A DNA stretch of 64,000 nucleotides from assembly GCA_003993805.1 (NCBI GenBank), contig RSEF01000001.1:184813335-184877334 (forward strand), given 5' to 3'. The notes under the pieces were generated by a model that had not been told where the DNA came from, made no database searches, and saw only the letters and a list, made by a program, of their open reading frames with translations. How positions within the stretch are numbered: position 1 is the stretch's first letter; each line of letters opens with the position of its first letter. This document shows, in pieces, positions 43,380 through 56,000 of this stretch. Made by a program: the position numbers and the translations under genes. The stretch comes from Himantopus leucocephalus. Taxonomy: Eukaryota > Chordata > Aves > Charadriiformes > Recurvirostridae.

Positions 43380-43422
43380 CAGAATAATGCAGAGTAAAAT
43401 NCAGAATAATGCAGAGTAAAAT
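43380..43422. repeat. 21-bp direct repeat around a single N
   Basis: Two identical 21-mers (43380-43400 and 43402-43422) separated by one N at 43401, directly after a run of about 19 T. This looks like a contig join with unresolved overlap, not biology. Confidence 0.85.
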
Positions 43423-43424
43423 CT

Positions 43425-46400
43425 GAATAACAAGGTATAGCTGTATTATTTAGCACTTCTATTTTTTATAGGAAAACCTGTTATGCTTCAAAACTCTTTA
43501 TTCAGCTCTCAGCAAATTGCATTTTGACTCTCTACTCTAATTTTCCATGGTACAGAATCAGATGACACAAATGGCAGAGGAGGCTTGATGGAAGGCTTGC
43601 CTAGAGTGCATTTTTTTCTTACTCTATAGTGCATAACATAGAGGCATTTTGAAGAAATCACAAGTATGCATATTAATCACCATAAGAATAAATGCTGTAG
43701 TTTTTTAACTTTTGATGTATAAGAAGAAAGCAATATAAAATTTCTCTTCCTTGCATATGGACTTTGGATATAGGTTATACTTGATCCTACAAAATGAAAT
43801 ATAGTTAGAATTACAGTTTCAAATGTCAGTATAGATGAGAAACCATTTAGTAAAATGTATTTCAATGACTTTGCAGAGTCATCAAATAAATCAACATTTG
43901 ATTATGTAGCTTTAAAAATGCACTCTGCGTGCCTTTTTGTTGTAATTTAGAGTGCCACACTGAGATTAGGTGCTGCTGCACAGTCACAGTTGTGCTGTGA
44001 CTGTGCATTTACAGACCTGACTCTAGCTGCTCTGTTGTTTGTAGCTTTGTACTTCTCAAGTATGAGAAAGAGAGTAGCATGTATGTTGGCATGGTTATGG
44101 CTGTGTTCTGAAAGGCTGAACTCCTACTGGACCTCATATTTAAGTACCATAACATAAAGTTCCCACCATCACTACTGTGCCCCGAAGCTCATTACGGAAT
44201 GATCTCTTCTTGCTGTTTGGACAGTGCGGTTTTGCCTCTTGCAGAAGTCAATGATCTCTGAGGCAGCTGATTTGGTGGGTGTGCTGACAGCACACATCAT
44301 TCACACTGTGAAGAGAGGCCCTTCACAAAATACTCTCAAAGATGTTCTTTTCAGAGAAAGGTGGTGTCAGCCACCTAACACAGCTGAAGGGTGAACTGTC
44401 ATGCGAAAGAGCTCTTTACATTGTATTTTGTATTGGGAAGAGATTCAACCCCATGCTTCCCATTTTCCTGGAGAAGCCACCAAGCTCTATGCTAGGGTGG
44501 ACATGTAAGAGATACTTTCCATGAACGTCATTGAATCTCTGCTGCTTTGTGCTTGTAAAAGCTGTACTAGTCATAGGACCAGAAGTGAGGCAAAGAGAGT
44601 CTGACTTGGCAAACTAGTAATAAAAGCATACATCTGAAGTAAAGCAGATTAATTAAACCTGTTTCTCTTAGATAATTTCAAAAAATATGCAGAGATTGCC
44701 AGGGTTGGAACCACAGCATCAGTCTGCTTAATAGATTGCCCTGATAACAGATTAAAAGTTGAGATTCTGCCTCTGTATTACATGGAAGATGTATGCATCT
44801 CACCACTTTAAAGGGAAAGCATTCTTTCTGTTCAGTTCCTTGCAATGAAAGTAGGGGGTGGTTACCCTCAAAGTGGTCTCTAGTTGCTGGATCTACAGAA
44901 TGGATTGAAGGGGACTGCATTCCCAGATCTTTGCCCAAGCTCCACATTTGGCATGGGAGTTTTTCCTTTTGTCCAAAAAGTTTCCCAATTTGTATAATTA
45001 GGTAGCTTCTGTGTAAGGTGCCTACGAAACTTAAGCTCATTCTCTTGAGACTTTAAATCAAATTGACTGGGGAAGACAAAGGGACTGTCCCAGTCCCTTC
45101 TACACTCCACATTAACACCTTATGTCCGGTAGCACCCTTGCGTATGCATACCTGCAGTGCCCATCCCAATGGCTATGGGGTGGCTGCAACAAGAGTTATT
45201 TAACTCTCCTCGTAGTGGGTGCTCTCTGGAGGTTAGATATCTCAAAAATGGTACTGAACTTAGAATTCCTTAAGTATTTTACTGGATCTAGCTGCAAATT
45301 TCTGTGTTTCTCTTCCTTGTGCAACAGATTGCAACCTGAAGTCCAAAAAGGAACTGGCTCCCCTGTTTTTTATGTCCCCTTGATTCCTACAGCATCAGGA
45401 CTGAGCCCCTCCTCAAGAGGAAGATGAACTGTTGACTGATTCTTGGGGACAAGAGCAATTAGGGCACATCTAACTGTCCCCAGTTAAACTGAATTCATGA
45501 CAAAAAAAGGGTAACAATGAAAGGAAATTGTATGATAATGACATGTAATAAACAACCAGTAATAACTAAAACTCAGAGTGCTTAACACTATATTTTGTGA
45601 CAGCTTAATTTTCCTTCATGAAGAAAAATGAAGTAATAATAAAATTTCATTGAAAGTTGTGGTGCTGTAGATCTTTCCAGAATTTGGAATTTACAGCATC
45701 TGCACGGACTTAATCCATTTCTGTTGCAAAGTTAAGTTTGAAAACTTGCTGACGTGCTTAAACAACGAATGTGCTGGGAGCAAAGAAAATGGGAATGTTA
45801 TGTTAGCTGAATAACTGTTCTCTAAACTAACTGTAATAGTCAAAACATTAGTGATTATTCTCACCGCCTACATGAAGAAAGGAGAAGACTGTTGTTTCCA
45901 TGTTCACTGCTGCAATTTTTGTAATTTCATAAGTAGCTTTACAATTACTCCAGCTGGAGTATAAACATTGTTGTGACTTTGTGGTTATGTTTCTCTAATC
46001 TAATCTGAGATTTTTATTCTCCTTTTCCTTTTTTTTTTTAATGAAAAATCCAATAAAATAAGAGGGACTCATGACAGCCTATTAGTCATCAGCTTGTGGC
46101 AAGGAATAGCTGAATATTATTTTGGGGACATCAAAATCATAAGGAATCTAAGATTTATTTGATTGTGATAACGCTAAAACAGTGTTGATACACCTGGTGC
46201 TGACACTGAAATGATGGTTTCTCCTACACTGTAAATACAAGCAATATTGTAGGTTTTATACGGCAAAATGACACCTTCACCTTAGTTCTTAATGATATTT
46301 CTTGATTATACCTAAAATTATTATATTGTATTTTTGGTGTGCCTTGCATATCAAGTTTATGATTTCAATAAACCATCAGTTATGATTCCAAAACCTTTCC

Positions 46401-46485
46401 TGAGATGTCACTGTCACTTGCAAGTTCAACATCCTGTAAAGATGGTTCAGGTTTAGATTTTTTTTCCCTAGATGAATTGCCAGTT
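43425..46485. other. Gene-free AT-rich stretch
   Basis: No exon or repeat recognised. The 120-codon frame at 45040-44678 (minus) has no family motif. Confidence 0.4.
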
Positions 46486-46499
46486 CTGTAGCTTATCAA

Positions 46500-47200
46500 T
46501 CCCTCCCTCAGTTTTGTCACTGAGAGTTCACTCACAAAATCTCTGGAGTTTTTGGGTAGTACCGACTATCACAAAAAGTTTCATCTGCAAACTTGCAAAT
46601 TTCAATGTTCACTTTCTTCTCTAGGTCATCAGTGAAGACATTGAATAAAAATAGCCTTAACGCTTATCCACTTATTTGGAGTGTTGTAAGCATCCTCCAT
46701 CTTGAAAAGGGACTGTCAGGCTCTGCTTTTTGCTTGCTTATCTTTGATGAGCTTTCAGTTCATAAAATGACATTTCCTCTAAACTTATATCAATTTAGTT
46801 TCTTTAGTGACTTGTAGTGTGGAACCTTTTTGAAAATCACAGTGTAGTAATGTGTTCACTGTGCTGCTTTTGTCCACATTGTTACTGACCCCCTTACCAA
46901 ACTCTTGTGCGGCAGGATTTCCTGTTACAGAAACCACACTGGCTTTTTTCCAAGTTCTTCTATATGTTCAGTCAACTTATTGTTTATTGTAGATTCACCC
47001 ATCTGACCAGGGATGGAAGGCAGACTTGCTGGTTTGTAACTCCTATGGTTTCTTTCAAAGCCTTGTTTGTGACAGAGAGTTTTCTGTTATATATTTGCAG
47101 ATGTTGTTATAATATCATTTTGATACCTTTAAATTTCTCTACAATATTTTGTAAAGACTTGATTTAGTGGGTTCCATAGCTCCCACATTATTATGCAGTA
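46500..47200 (-). mobile_element. Ancient CR1-type LINE relic
   Basis: Read antisense, it retains landmarks of the CR1/L3 reverse-transcriptase region in the right order: tttcatctgcaaacttgc, aggtcatcagtgaagacattgaataaa, cttttgtccacattgttactgaccccc, caggatttcctgttacagaaaccacactgg, ctgaccagggatggaaggcagacttgctggtttgtaa. All frames are broken and it is far more diverged than the other CR1 copies, so the insertion probably predates modern birds. Confidence 0.7.
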
Positions 47201-47209
47201 ATATATCTT

Positions 47210-50200
47210 CCCTGGCGGAAACAAAAAAAGAGAAAACTAATTAAACTTAACACTGGTATTTCAGTGTGAAATCTTGGCTTGGTATTGCAGAGCATGACAC
47301 TTTCTAGGCTGGATGTTGAAAACTAGTGTCAGAATCCCTGTAAGATTTCAGTAGCTGTTAAAGAATATCTCATAGACTTGTGTTTTTTCCGTGCAAAAAG
47401 CAGCTGCAGGCACAGTAAAGTAGTCCCAGGGATGCATTTAAACTCAATTGCTTTCTAATGTATTCTACAGTCTTTACAGCTTTTCCATTTCCACAGGAAT
47501 ACATTACTTAAAGTAATAATTATCAAGTGATTTGGATTTTTTCTGTGCATAACGTAACAATGGGAAGGAAACTATTTACACATAAGCTCAAAAAAAATGC
47601 TTGTTTTAAATGAAATGACAGAAAAGTCAAATTAATTTTAGCCTTTATTTGGATACAATTACATGAAGAAAATGAGTTCCCACCTAATATCATAACAGCA
47701 GTTAGGATGGAAAGTATTAGTTAAGTGAAACAATAAATGATATCTCAGTGGGGTGCAACATTAGCCAGTGCATCGAGTGATGAACTTAAAGGAGCTTGAC
47801 AATTTAAATTTCACTTGTACATGGAAAAACAGGCTTCAGACTGGCAAAAATATTTTATGCTGAAGTCAACAGTGTCAGACTTTAGCATTTAAGCTGAAAG
47901 CTGTAAGTGTTGGTATCTGTCTGATGTTGTCGATCTTCGGTTGAAAGAAAAATTGGTAATCCATGTCACAGAGAGTGTATCTTGAGGTTCTAAGCACTGG
48001 AAGTTACTATCTGTTCTGACTTTGGGTGTAGGAAACTAATCAACTTATGTCATCACAGGAATGCCTCTTTATTTGTGACACTTTAGGGATTTGCACTTTT
48101 TAACATGCTCTGTTGCTTTTAAACCTTCTGAAATCAGTATTCTCAGTGAGGCTCCTGGTACTTCATGGAAAACAGAGCTCAGTCTTATGTACTAAGGGCT
48201 GCCTGACACTGCTATTGTGACTCGTATCTCTTAAAGCTCAACATGGAAGTAGCTGGGGAAGAGCTACTTCAATGTAACTTGGGAAATTCTTGTGGCTGTA
48301 AGGGCTTTTAATTCCCCTTTAGCTAGTTTTAGCAATCTGACCATGTTTCAGTATGGAATCTATGGTTCCTGAAGTAAGTTTCTGCAGTTTACACAGTTGT
48401 ATGTCTGAGATGATAGTCTAGAGCTTCCAGCTCCATCTTTCGGTATTGCTAATTATTCAGATTTGTTGGAGATAGCATTGAAAAACTACTGCATCACACA
48501 CTGTTGACTGTCAGCTTTTTGCAAATCTTGGAGTGCTTTTGTGTCCTGGTGCCTTCCGCTAATGTCAGAGAATGTGTACGTCTTTCTGAAGGTTTGATTT
48601 TGTCATTATTAAATAAGAACCTTCCCATTTAAGTGTATGTAATCTTAAAACTGAGATAACCAAAATGAAGTGAAAACTGTCCTCATACTGACAGCTTGTC
48701 ATCTTGTCAGACCATTCTGATAAGATGTAATAGCATGAAGAAAATCCATCAAAATGTCAATGTATAACAATACAAAGAACTATTTAAGCGATGCATTATT
48801 TATTTTTATGTTTTACTATGCTTTTTCAGTATTCCAGCTTTTTGAAGTCTACTGGAGATAACTGAGTAGAAATATACCTGACAGGATTATTTAACATCTT
48901 GACTTTAATACACATGCCACATTGATCATAAACTAGATCCTAAGTTATAGCCCCAAATACTTAGAAAAACAAGCATAATAGTGACGAAATTGCTTTTGAA
49001 CTCTCACTGAGTTCAATCTGTTGGAGTTACTCTGTTACAAGTTAGTCTGCTGGCAACGCTTATGATAATGTTTAGGCTAGTAGGGCATAACTAATTATGA
49101 AGCCTCATGTTGATACGTGTCAGCTATCTACCTCCTACCGCCCTCTGGCCCAAACCCATTACATCAACTCCATTTTCACAGGCTGCAGGAACATTACAGA
49201 AAAATATGACATATTAAGCATAAACGCATATAGATATCTGTGGTGGGTCTTCAACCTCCAAATAACCAAAGGAGTTACCCATCTGCCATGAATAACAAAA
49301 CTGGGATCAGCCCCAGACCAAAATTCTAAGCTTTGCCTTGCATGTTTTGGAAGTATATAACTTCATACATACCTTCATACACTGTCTTCCTCACTTTTAT
49401 TTTCCTATTTCAGTGCTCCTTTTCTTTGTATCTCAGTGATTTTTACTCAGAAAGAGGCTTCACCAAATGGCTACCTAGACATTCTTCTTGTCTTTTACTT
49501 TGACCCCATCAATATAGTGGATATTCAGAAGAGTAATTGAAGCCTGTCAGAAGAGCCCTTTGGGATCACTTTGGCTGTCCTAAACTTACATGAAAGATGG
49601 GTAAAAGATTGCCTTACAAAATCCTTAACTAGCTGGAGGAAAAACGTGGTTTTAAATGCTGTTCCATTCTCCCCCATTTCCTTTGAGAGGAGTCCTAGAA
49701 CCTAGGATAGCTCAGTGACATTTTTACTTTTGAATTGCATAGCTGAAGAAACCGTGCTGCTAAACAGAACAAATAGTAACATTTTTTTATTGTTTTCTAG
49801 TAGCACAAAGTCTGTAGAATTTGAATTCCGATTAACATGAGGTAGAATTTTACACACCAGGTACGTCCATATTGCACACTTTATTACTCTGTGAAGATTA
49901 TTGAGCTACTTTAAGATGAGTTAAGGATAAGAAACAATGAGGCCACATTATGTGGGCCTCTATCTAGACTAATTTTATCCTCTGAGAAACTGACTGCCAG
50001 TTTGCTGCATATGGACGAAAACTGCTTCAGCCGGTTGCTATGCTGTGGAGAACCAGGCAGGTGAAGATCGGGTCTTATGTGCCATTTAATCCAAACTGAT
50101 AAGCCTCAACTTTTGAATGCTCAGAATTTAACCTGTGTCACAAGGATTGTGCAATACTGATTGTCATGGAGTCAGAAAAATTGTGCTTTTTGTGTTTGTT

Positions 50201-51885
50201 CTTTTCACCTTGAAAAGCATTCATCACTCATTTAAAATTCTTCTTTGGTGGCAGAAATGTCATTCACTCAGTTAATGTAAACAAATAACTCCCACTCCTT
50301 CAGCTTGAAAAATGAATACAAAGGCTCAGCTATTAGCAGTCTGTACCACAGCAGAGATTTTTATTGAATGCATTTAACCCTGCAGGTTGTTATTTTTTCT
50401 TTCAAGTCACAGTAAAAACATCTAATTAAAGAGAGCTATAGCAGATTTTATCGGGTTTTATTTTATTAGTGTGTTGTAGGATATTTTATTAACTTTTTTC
50501 ATCTATGATAATAATCATATTTTCTTGGAGTAGAAAAGGTGTTATTGGCTACAGTAAAGATCTTCCTGTATGAAATGTATATTAAAAAAATTCCATGTTT
50601 TCTCTGTATTTGACATTTTCTTCCCCTTGTACAACTAGTAAGTATGTAGGTTTTTCTAGTTTGAAAGAAGAAATGGTAGTATTTGTCATCTATGAAGTAG
50701 TTCTGTGAACTATTTGTGTCAATGAATAATTTAGTGATGTTTTTAAAATAGGTATGCTCTTTCTTCTTTTTGCTAGAAAGTTAACTAGGGATTATTTTAT
50801 TTTCAGGGGCTGTTGAAGGAAGTGGCTTCCGGAGTTATAGCAGTTATGATACGCCTTTGCAGCATAACATTTGAATAAGGGGAGTATTGGATAATGAGTC
50901 TGGAAGGAGAGAGGTTTTTTCGGAGTAAATTATACCAGTTAGGCATAATTTTAGTCTGGAGCAGTATGAATCATCACATCCAGAAGAAAGTTAGGGATTC
51001 AGTCTGTAGTCAGAGGGAAAATGTAGGCTTGCACTAATATACTACCTTTTTATGTAGGATAAACATTTTGTGTTTAGTGTAGAACTATTGCTTTGCTGAA
51101 TATACCTTCAAAATCTGGCTCATAGTTTCTAGTTCACCTGTAAAGCCTTTTGTAAATAAATGCATTTCTATGTGCTTAGGTTTTATAAATCAGGAGACTG
51201 ATACTGTTAGAAGATTTTTCCCACTACATATTTATTCCTGTTCGTGTTCTCTGGGTCCATTGATCTCTTGGTATTTCGTTCATATGGATTATGTTCTCTT
51301 CTGAGTTTATCTAATTTTTCATTCCTGTGCCTGAAATGAACTTGACAGCAGGCAGAAGTATGCTTTCAGTAATAAAAATAGCTAAAAAACCCCACCCCAC
51401 AGCAAAGGGGAAGACAGTGAAATGCTTAAACAATAATATTTGAGATTTGAAAGAAAGCAATGAGTCGTATTTCAGAAAAAGCAACCCACAGAACATTTGT
51501 TTTAAAAGTGGGGGTGAGTATGTGACTTCTGTTTATCAGCTTTCCATATCAAAACAACAAACTTAAGAGACTTACATATATACATGGCCTTTCAAAATAT
51601 TTTGAACTGAAGTTTAAAGTTAAGATAATTATGGTTTTTGAATCATCAGGTGTTAAATTAAAAAACAGTAAAGTACCATATTTTGCATATTGTTATAAAA
51701 CATGACATACAACTCAAAATACAGGGAATTCTTTACTGCAAAGTTCATTGAATATATTTTTACATCACTAGTAATGTTGTTGCATAACTCACAGTCTCTA
51801 TTTACCTAATGAATTAATGCTGTGATTGTGTATTCTGTGGGAATATATTTTTATTTCCTTAAATCATCAGGCACCTGTATATGTT
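47210..51885. other. Gene-free AT-rich stretch
   Basis: No exon, RNA gene or repeat recognised. Confidence 0.4.
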
Positions 51886-51892
51886 CACTGGA

Positions 51893-53032
51893 TCATAGAA
51901 TCATAGAACAATGGGAAGGGACCTTAGAGATCATTTAATTCCAACCCCCCCTGCCATGGGCAAGGACACCTTCCACTAGACCAGGTTGCTCAAAGCCCCA
52001 TCCAACCTGGCCTTGAACACTTCCAGGGATGGGGCATCCTCAACCTCTCTGGGCAACATGTTCCAGTGTGTCACCACCCACATAGTAAAGAACTTCTTCC
52101 TAATATCTAACAAATCTTTCAGTTTAAAACCGTTACGTCTTGTTCTATCACTACAATCCCTGAAAAAAAGTCTCTCCTCATCTTTTCTTAGGTCCCTTTT
52201 GGATGCTGGAAGGCTGCCATAAGGTCTCCCTGGAGTCTTCTCTACTCCAGGCTGAACAACCCCAACTTTCTCAGTCTGTCTTCATAGCAGAGGTGCTCCA
52301 GCCCTCTGATCACCTTCATGGCCCTCCTCTGGACCTGCTCCAACAGGTCCATGTCCTTCTTATGTTGGGGCCTCCAGCTCTGGATGCAGTACTCCAGGTG
52401 GAGTCTCATGAGTAGAGAGGCAGTCACCTCCCTCGATCTGCTGGCCACACTTCTTTTGATGCAGCCCAGGATCGGGCTGGCCTTCTGGGCTGCAAGAGGA
52501 CATTGTTGTCTGATGTTGAGCTTCTCATCAACTAACACTCCCAGGTCCTTCTCCTCAGGGCTGTTCTCAATCCATTGTTTGCCCAGCCTGTATTTGTGCT
52601 TGGGATTGTCTTGACCCAGATGTAGAACCTTGCACTTGGGCTTATTGAACTTCATGAGGTTCTCACAGGTCCACTTCTCAGGCCTGTCTAAGTCACTCTG
52701 AATGACATCCCTTCCCTTCGGCATGTTTAATGCTCCACACAGCTTGGTGTCATTGGCAAACTTGCTGAGGGAGCTCTGAATCCCACTGTCCATGTCGCCA
52801 ACAAAGATGGTAAACAACACTGGTCCCATTACCAACCCCTTGGGGACACCACTTGTCACTGCTCTCTGCTTGGACATTGAACTTTTGACTGCAAGTCGTT
52901 GAGCGTGGCCATCCAGCCAATTCCTTATCCTCCAAGTGGTCCATCTGTCAAATCCAAGTCTCTCCAATTTAGAGACAAGGATGCTGTGAGAGACAGTGTC
53001 AGTGATGATTTTTGTGAACATCTCTTGATATT
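51893..53032 (-). mobile_element. CR1 LINE, about 1.1 kb, longest RT remnant in the window
   Basis: Starts at the antisense 3' terminus (tcatagaatcatagaac...gggaagggacc) and extends through the 3' UTR into the RT. A frame open for 259 codons (53021-52242) includes SGVPKGLVMGPVLFTIFVGDMDSG, SLSKFANDTKL and RLHLEYCIQSWRPQHKKDMDLLEQVQRRAMK. The catalytic FADDT box has become FANDT, so the enzyme would be dead. The 5' part is missing, as is usual for CR1. Confidence 0.96.
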
Positions 53033-53034
53033 TA

Positions 53035-56000
53035 GCTTGTACATGAACTATTATCTGCCATATTTTAATACACTAAAATTCAGACACCAGGTACTTTTCA
53101 TTGGTAAAAAGAAATACCGTCACATATCACTTTAATATATATTAGCAAGGAGATTTTGAACTTAACCTTTTCTGTTCCTATATATAGATGATGCTCTGAA
53201 TGTCTGAACATACTGGCTAATACAAGATTTCTGGAAAATTCAAACATGAGTCTGAAATGTACTTTCTGTTAATGACCTTCATTATTAGATTAGTGTTTCT
53301 GATTTGAGAACACTTACTTGGAATTCTCAATAACAGAGTATGTTGTTATATAAAATTGTGGCAGTTCAGCAAAACAATCAAACATATTTTTGATTATAAG
53401 CCCTTAATTGACCCTTAATCAGAGGGGTGCTCCAGTGCCTAAAATTTAGTACAAATTATTTTGGAGGATATTTGTAGATGTAACTGTTATCTACCCTAAT
53501 GTGGGAACAGCATAACATGATCAGTTGTTATTTTCATATTTTACTAATCTATAGTACATGTTTTCCTATTCTGGATATAGAGAGATGACATTTTTCTCTA
53601 GGGTTTGACCTTTTCCCACGTATATGGCAATATTTCCTTTGGGTTCTATAGGAGACCCAGTTGGTCTTGATTTCTTAGGTGAATACTTAGCTGTGAAGTA
53701 AAACTTATATCACAGTGCTCTGGGTAAGTGATTCATGATTTAGAATCAGAGGTCTATTGCAGCAAGCTATAGTTGTGAAGGGCTGAATTAATTCTAGTCC
53801 TGCCCTTCCATATTTTTAGAATAGCTCCACCAACTTTCTAAACTGTGTTAGAAAGCTCCTTGTCCTCCCTAGCAAAGCAGAAACCATGGAAGTCAAGGTC
53901 TACTCTGTCCCCTTTCCATTATATATTCATTGATTTACTGCCAACAACAGTGAATTGTGCTACATTGTGAATATGTTCTACGTTGGTTTTTGTTTTGTTT
54001 TGTTTTGTTTTTTTAATTTTAAATACTTTTTTGTGGAATCTCAGAATTGTTTATGTCCATACTGATTTTATTGGTCCTCTAAAGAAGTGTCCCTTTTTTC
54101 ATTTCCTAATTCAACATTAATTACAAAATATGTACTTAGTGTAATAACTCCAGCTGTTTTATAACAGGGAAGTTAGAAATTGCATTCATATCACATATAA
54201 TTTGATAACGAAAGTTCAAAGCTAAGAAGCAAAGCGTACATCATGTGTTTACCAGATTAAAAAATACAGCGTATCAGGATGGGACTGATGTAAGATATAT
54301 AATGCTACCCTTTTCACTTATGTCCTGCACATGAGAAGAATGGCAATTGTAGAGTACAATTAATCTTCAGCCTTACTCACTTGGGAATAGGAAATAATAA
54401 TTGTTTTTTTGGGCCATCTGCCTTTATGTTACAGTTCTTTATTATAAAGATGACAATCTAGAGTCCTGAGAACTGATACCCAGGCAGCTACATAAGCATC
54501 TCTGCAGAATTCCTGACAGATTTAAGAGTGTGAGCGAGATTTTTTGGACAAGCTCCATAGTACCTGGGTCAGTGATAGAAAACAGAGTGACTCTACTATC
54601 CCCAGAGCTTTTTCCAGCAGGGGCTCAAATCAATTCCACATTGTGACTATAACCTAGGAGATTTGGTTTACGGAAAAGCCCAGTGTAAAGGTTTCCGCTA
54701 TGGCTGCTTCTGTGCGGTAGGAAGCCTAATGATGTGCAATCACTGTTCTTTTATAAACATAAGTGACTCAGTGGGCAGTGAAATCAAGAAAAAAACTGAA
54801 GGCCAAGAATGTTGTTCAGACTGCATGCCTTCTGTCAGTCAGCAGATAGTGACTGTCATTGCTATTAATGTTGCTTGCAGGGAAATTTGTTCATATGTAA
54901 ATCCCAGATCACAATGTGCAATTAACAAAACATTCCTGAAAGAGCTAGTACTGATACTTTTCTTCAGATATTTTCATTAGTGCCAAAAGCTTAAATCCTC
55001 CACAACAGACATCGGCTACTTATCAGTTCCAGTAATTTTCTGCAGGGCAATATGGATCTTTCCAGCCTCTGGAGAAACCACTCTCTGTGTTTTCTTTTAA
55101 ACCACACTTTTCTGCAACTTTCTTCCATGTGATTGTTGGTAACATAAGCACGAATGTTTGCTTCTCTGTAGGTAAGTGACCCTGCAACACTGGGGAAAAC
55201 TAATTGAACTCACATTCATCTACAAAAAATAAAAGTTAAAAAACTTTATAGAGTAGTTAAAATACAGAATACCTTGCTCCTGTTCAAGTTGAGCACAAGA
55301 CTCCCATTAATTTCATTAGGAACCCACGCAGGGTGATGCAGAGTAAAATTTGAAGTAAATCTGGACTTTGCTAGCATGTTTGCAGTTATTCATCCAAACC
55401 TTTTTATTAGGATCTCATTACACAACTTTTCCTTAAAAATATCAACCTATTACTTGTCTGATGCCAACAAAGGTTGAGTTTTCTTAGAACCAAAGCCTAA
55501 ATCTCAGAGCGTTTATATATATATACGTATATATTTTCCATGATATATCCAACACCTAATCTGCTTTATGCAGCTGTTAAAAAGAAACTTATTCCAAATC
55601 ACTTATGTGGTACAATAAAATACCCTTCTGCCTCTTGATATGTAGGCGCTGAGTTATGTTTGAAAGAAAAGCATCAGTTCCTCCCCTATACGAAGAATCC
55701 ATGACGACATGCAGGGGATCATCTGTAGCTGGACAAGTAAAGTTAAATTGCATTGACTCCTTCCTATTGGAGACTGGCTAGAGCTTTTGTAGATTTTATT
55801 ACCTGGGAGAGGAGAAAAAAAAAAGGTAAGTTTAATCTGGTAGGCTTTATCCAATAGGAAAGGTATTATACATTATCAGCTTACTAGGAAAATGATGTTT
55901 TGACTGCACTTCTGAATCGTGGCAGAAATTGTGCTTTCTTACAGCTGATGCTCTCTTTGCTGTTGAAATCACTTGTTGCAGGCATCAGTCTGTTCACTGA

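Noticed and set aside
44678..45040. Minus-strand frame containing Phe-Lys-Val-Val-Arg-Cys, superficially like the ADH exon 2 start.
   Set aside because: Similarity covers only about five residues and the sequence around it shares nothing with ADH exon 2 or intron 1.
52242..53021. 259-codon open frame, the longest in the window.
   Set aside because: It is the reverse-transcriptase remnant of a CR1 LINE with a mutated catalytic box, not a host gene.
54663..54980. Cysteine-rich 105-codon plus-strand frame.
   Set aside because: No recognisable domain, no convincing splice sites and no conserved cysteine pattern that I can name.
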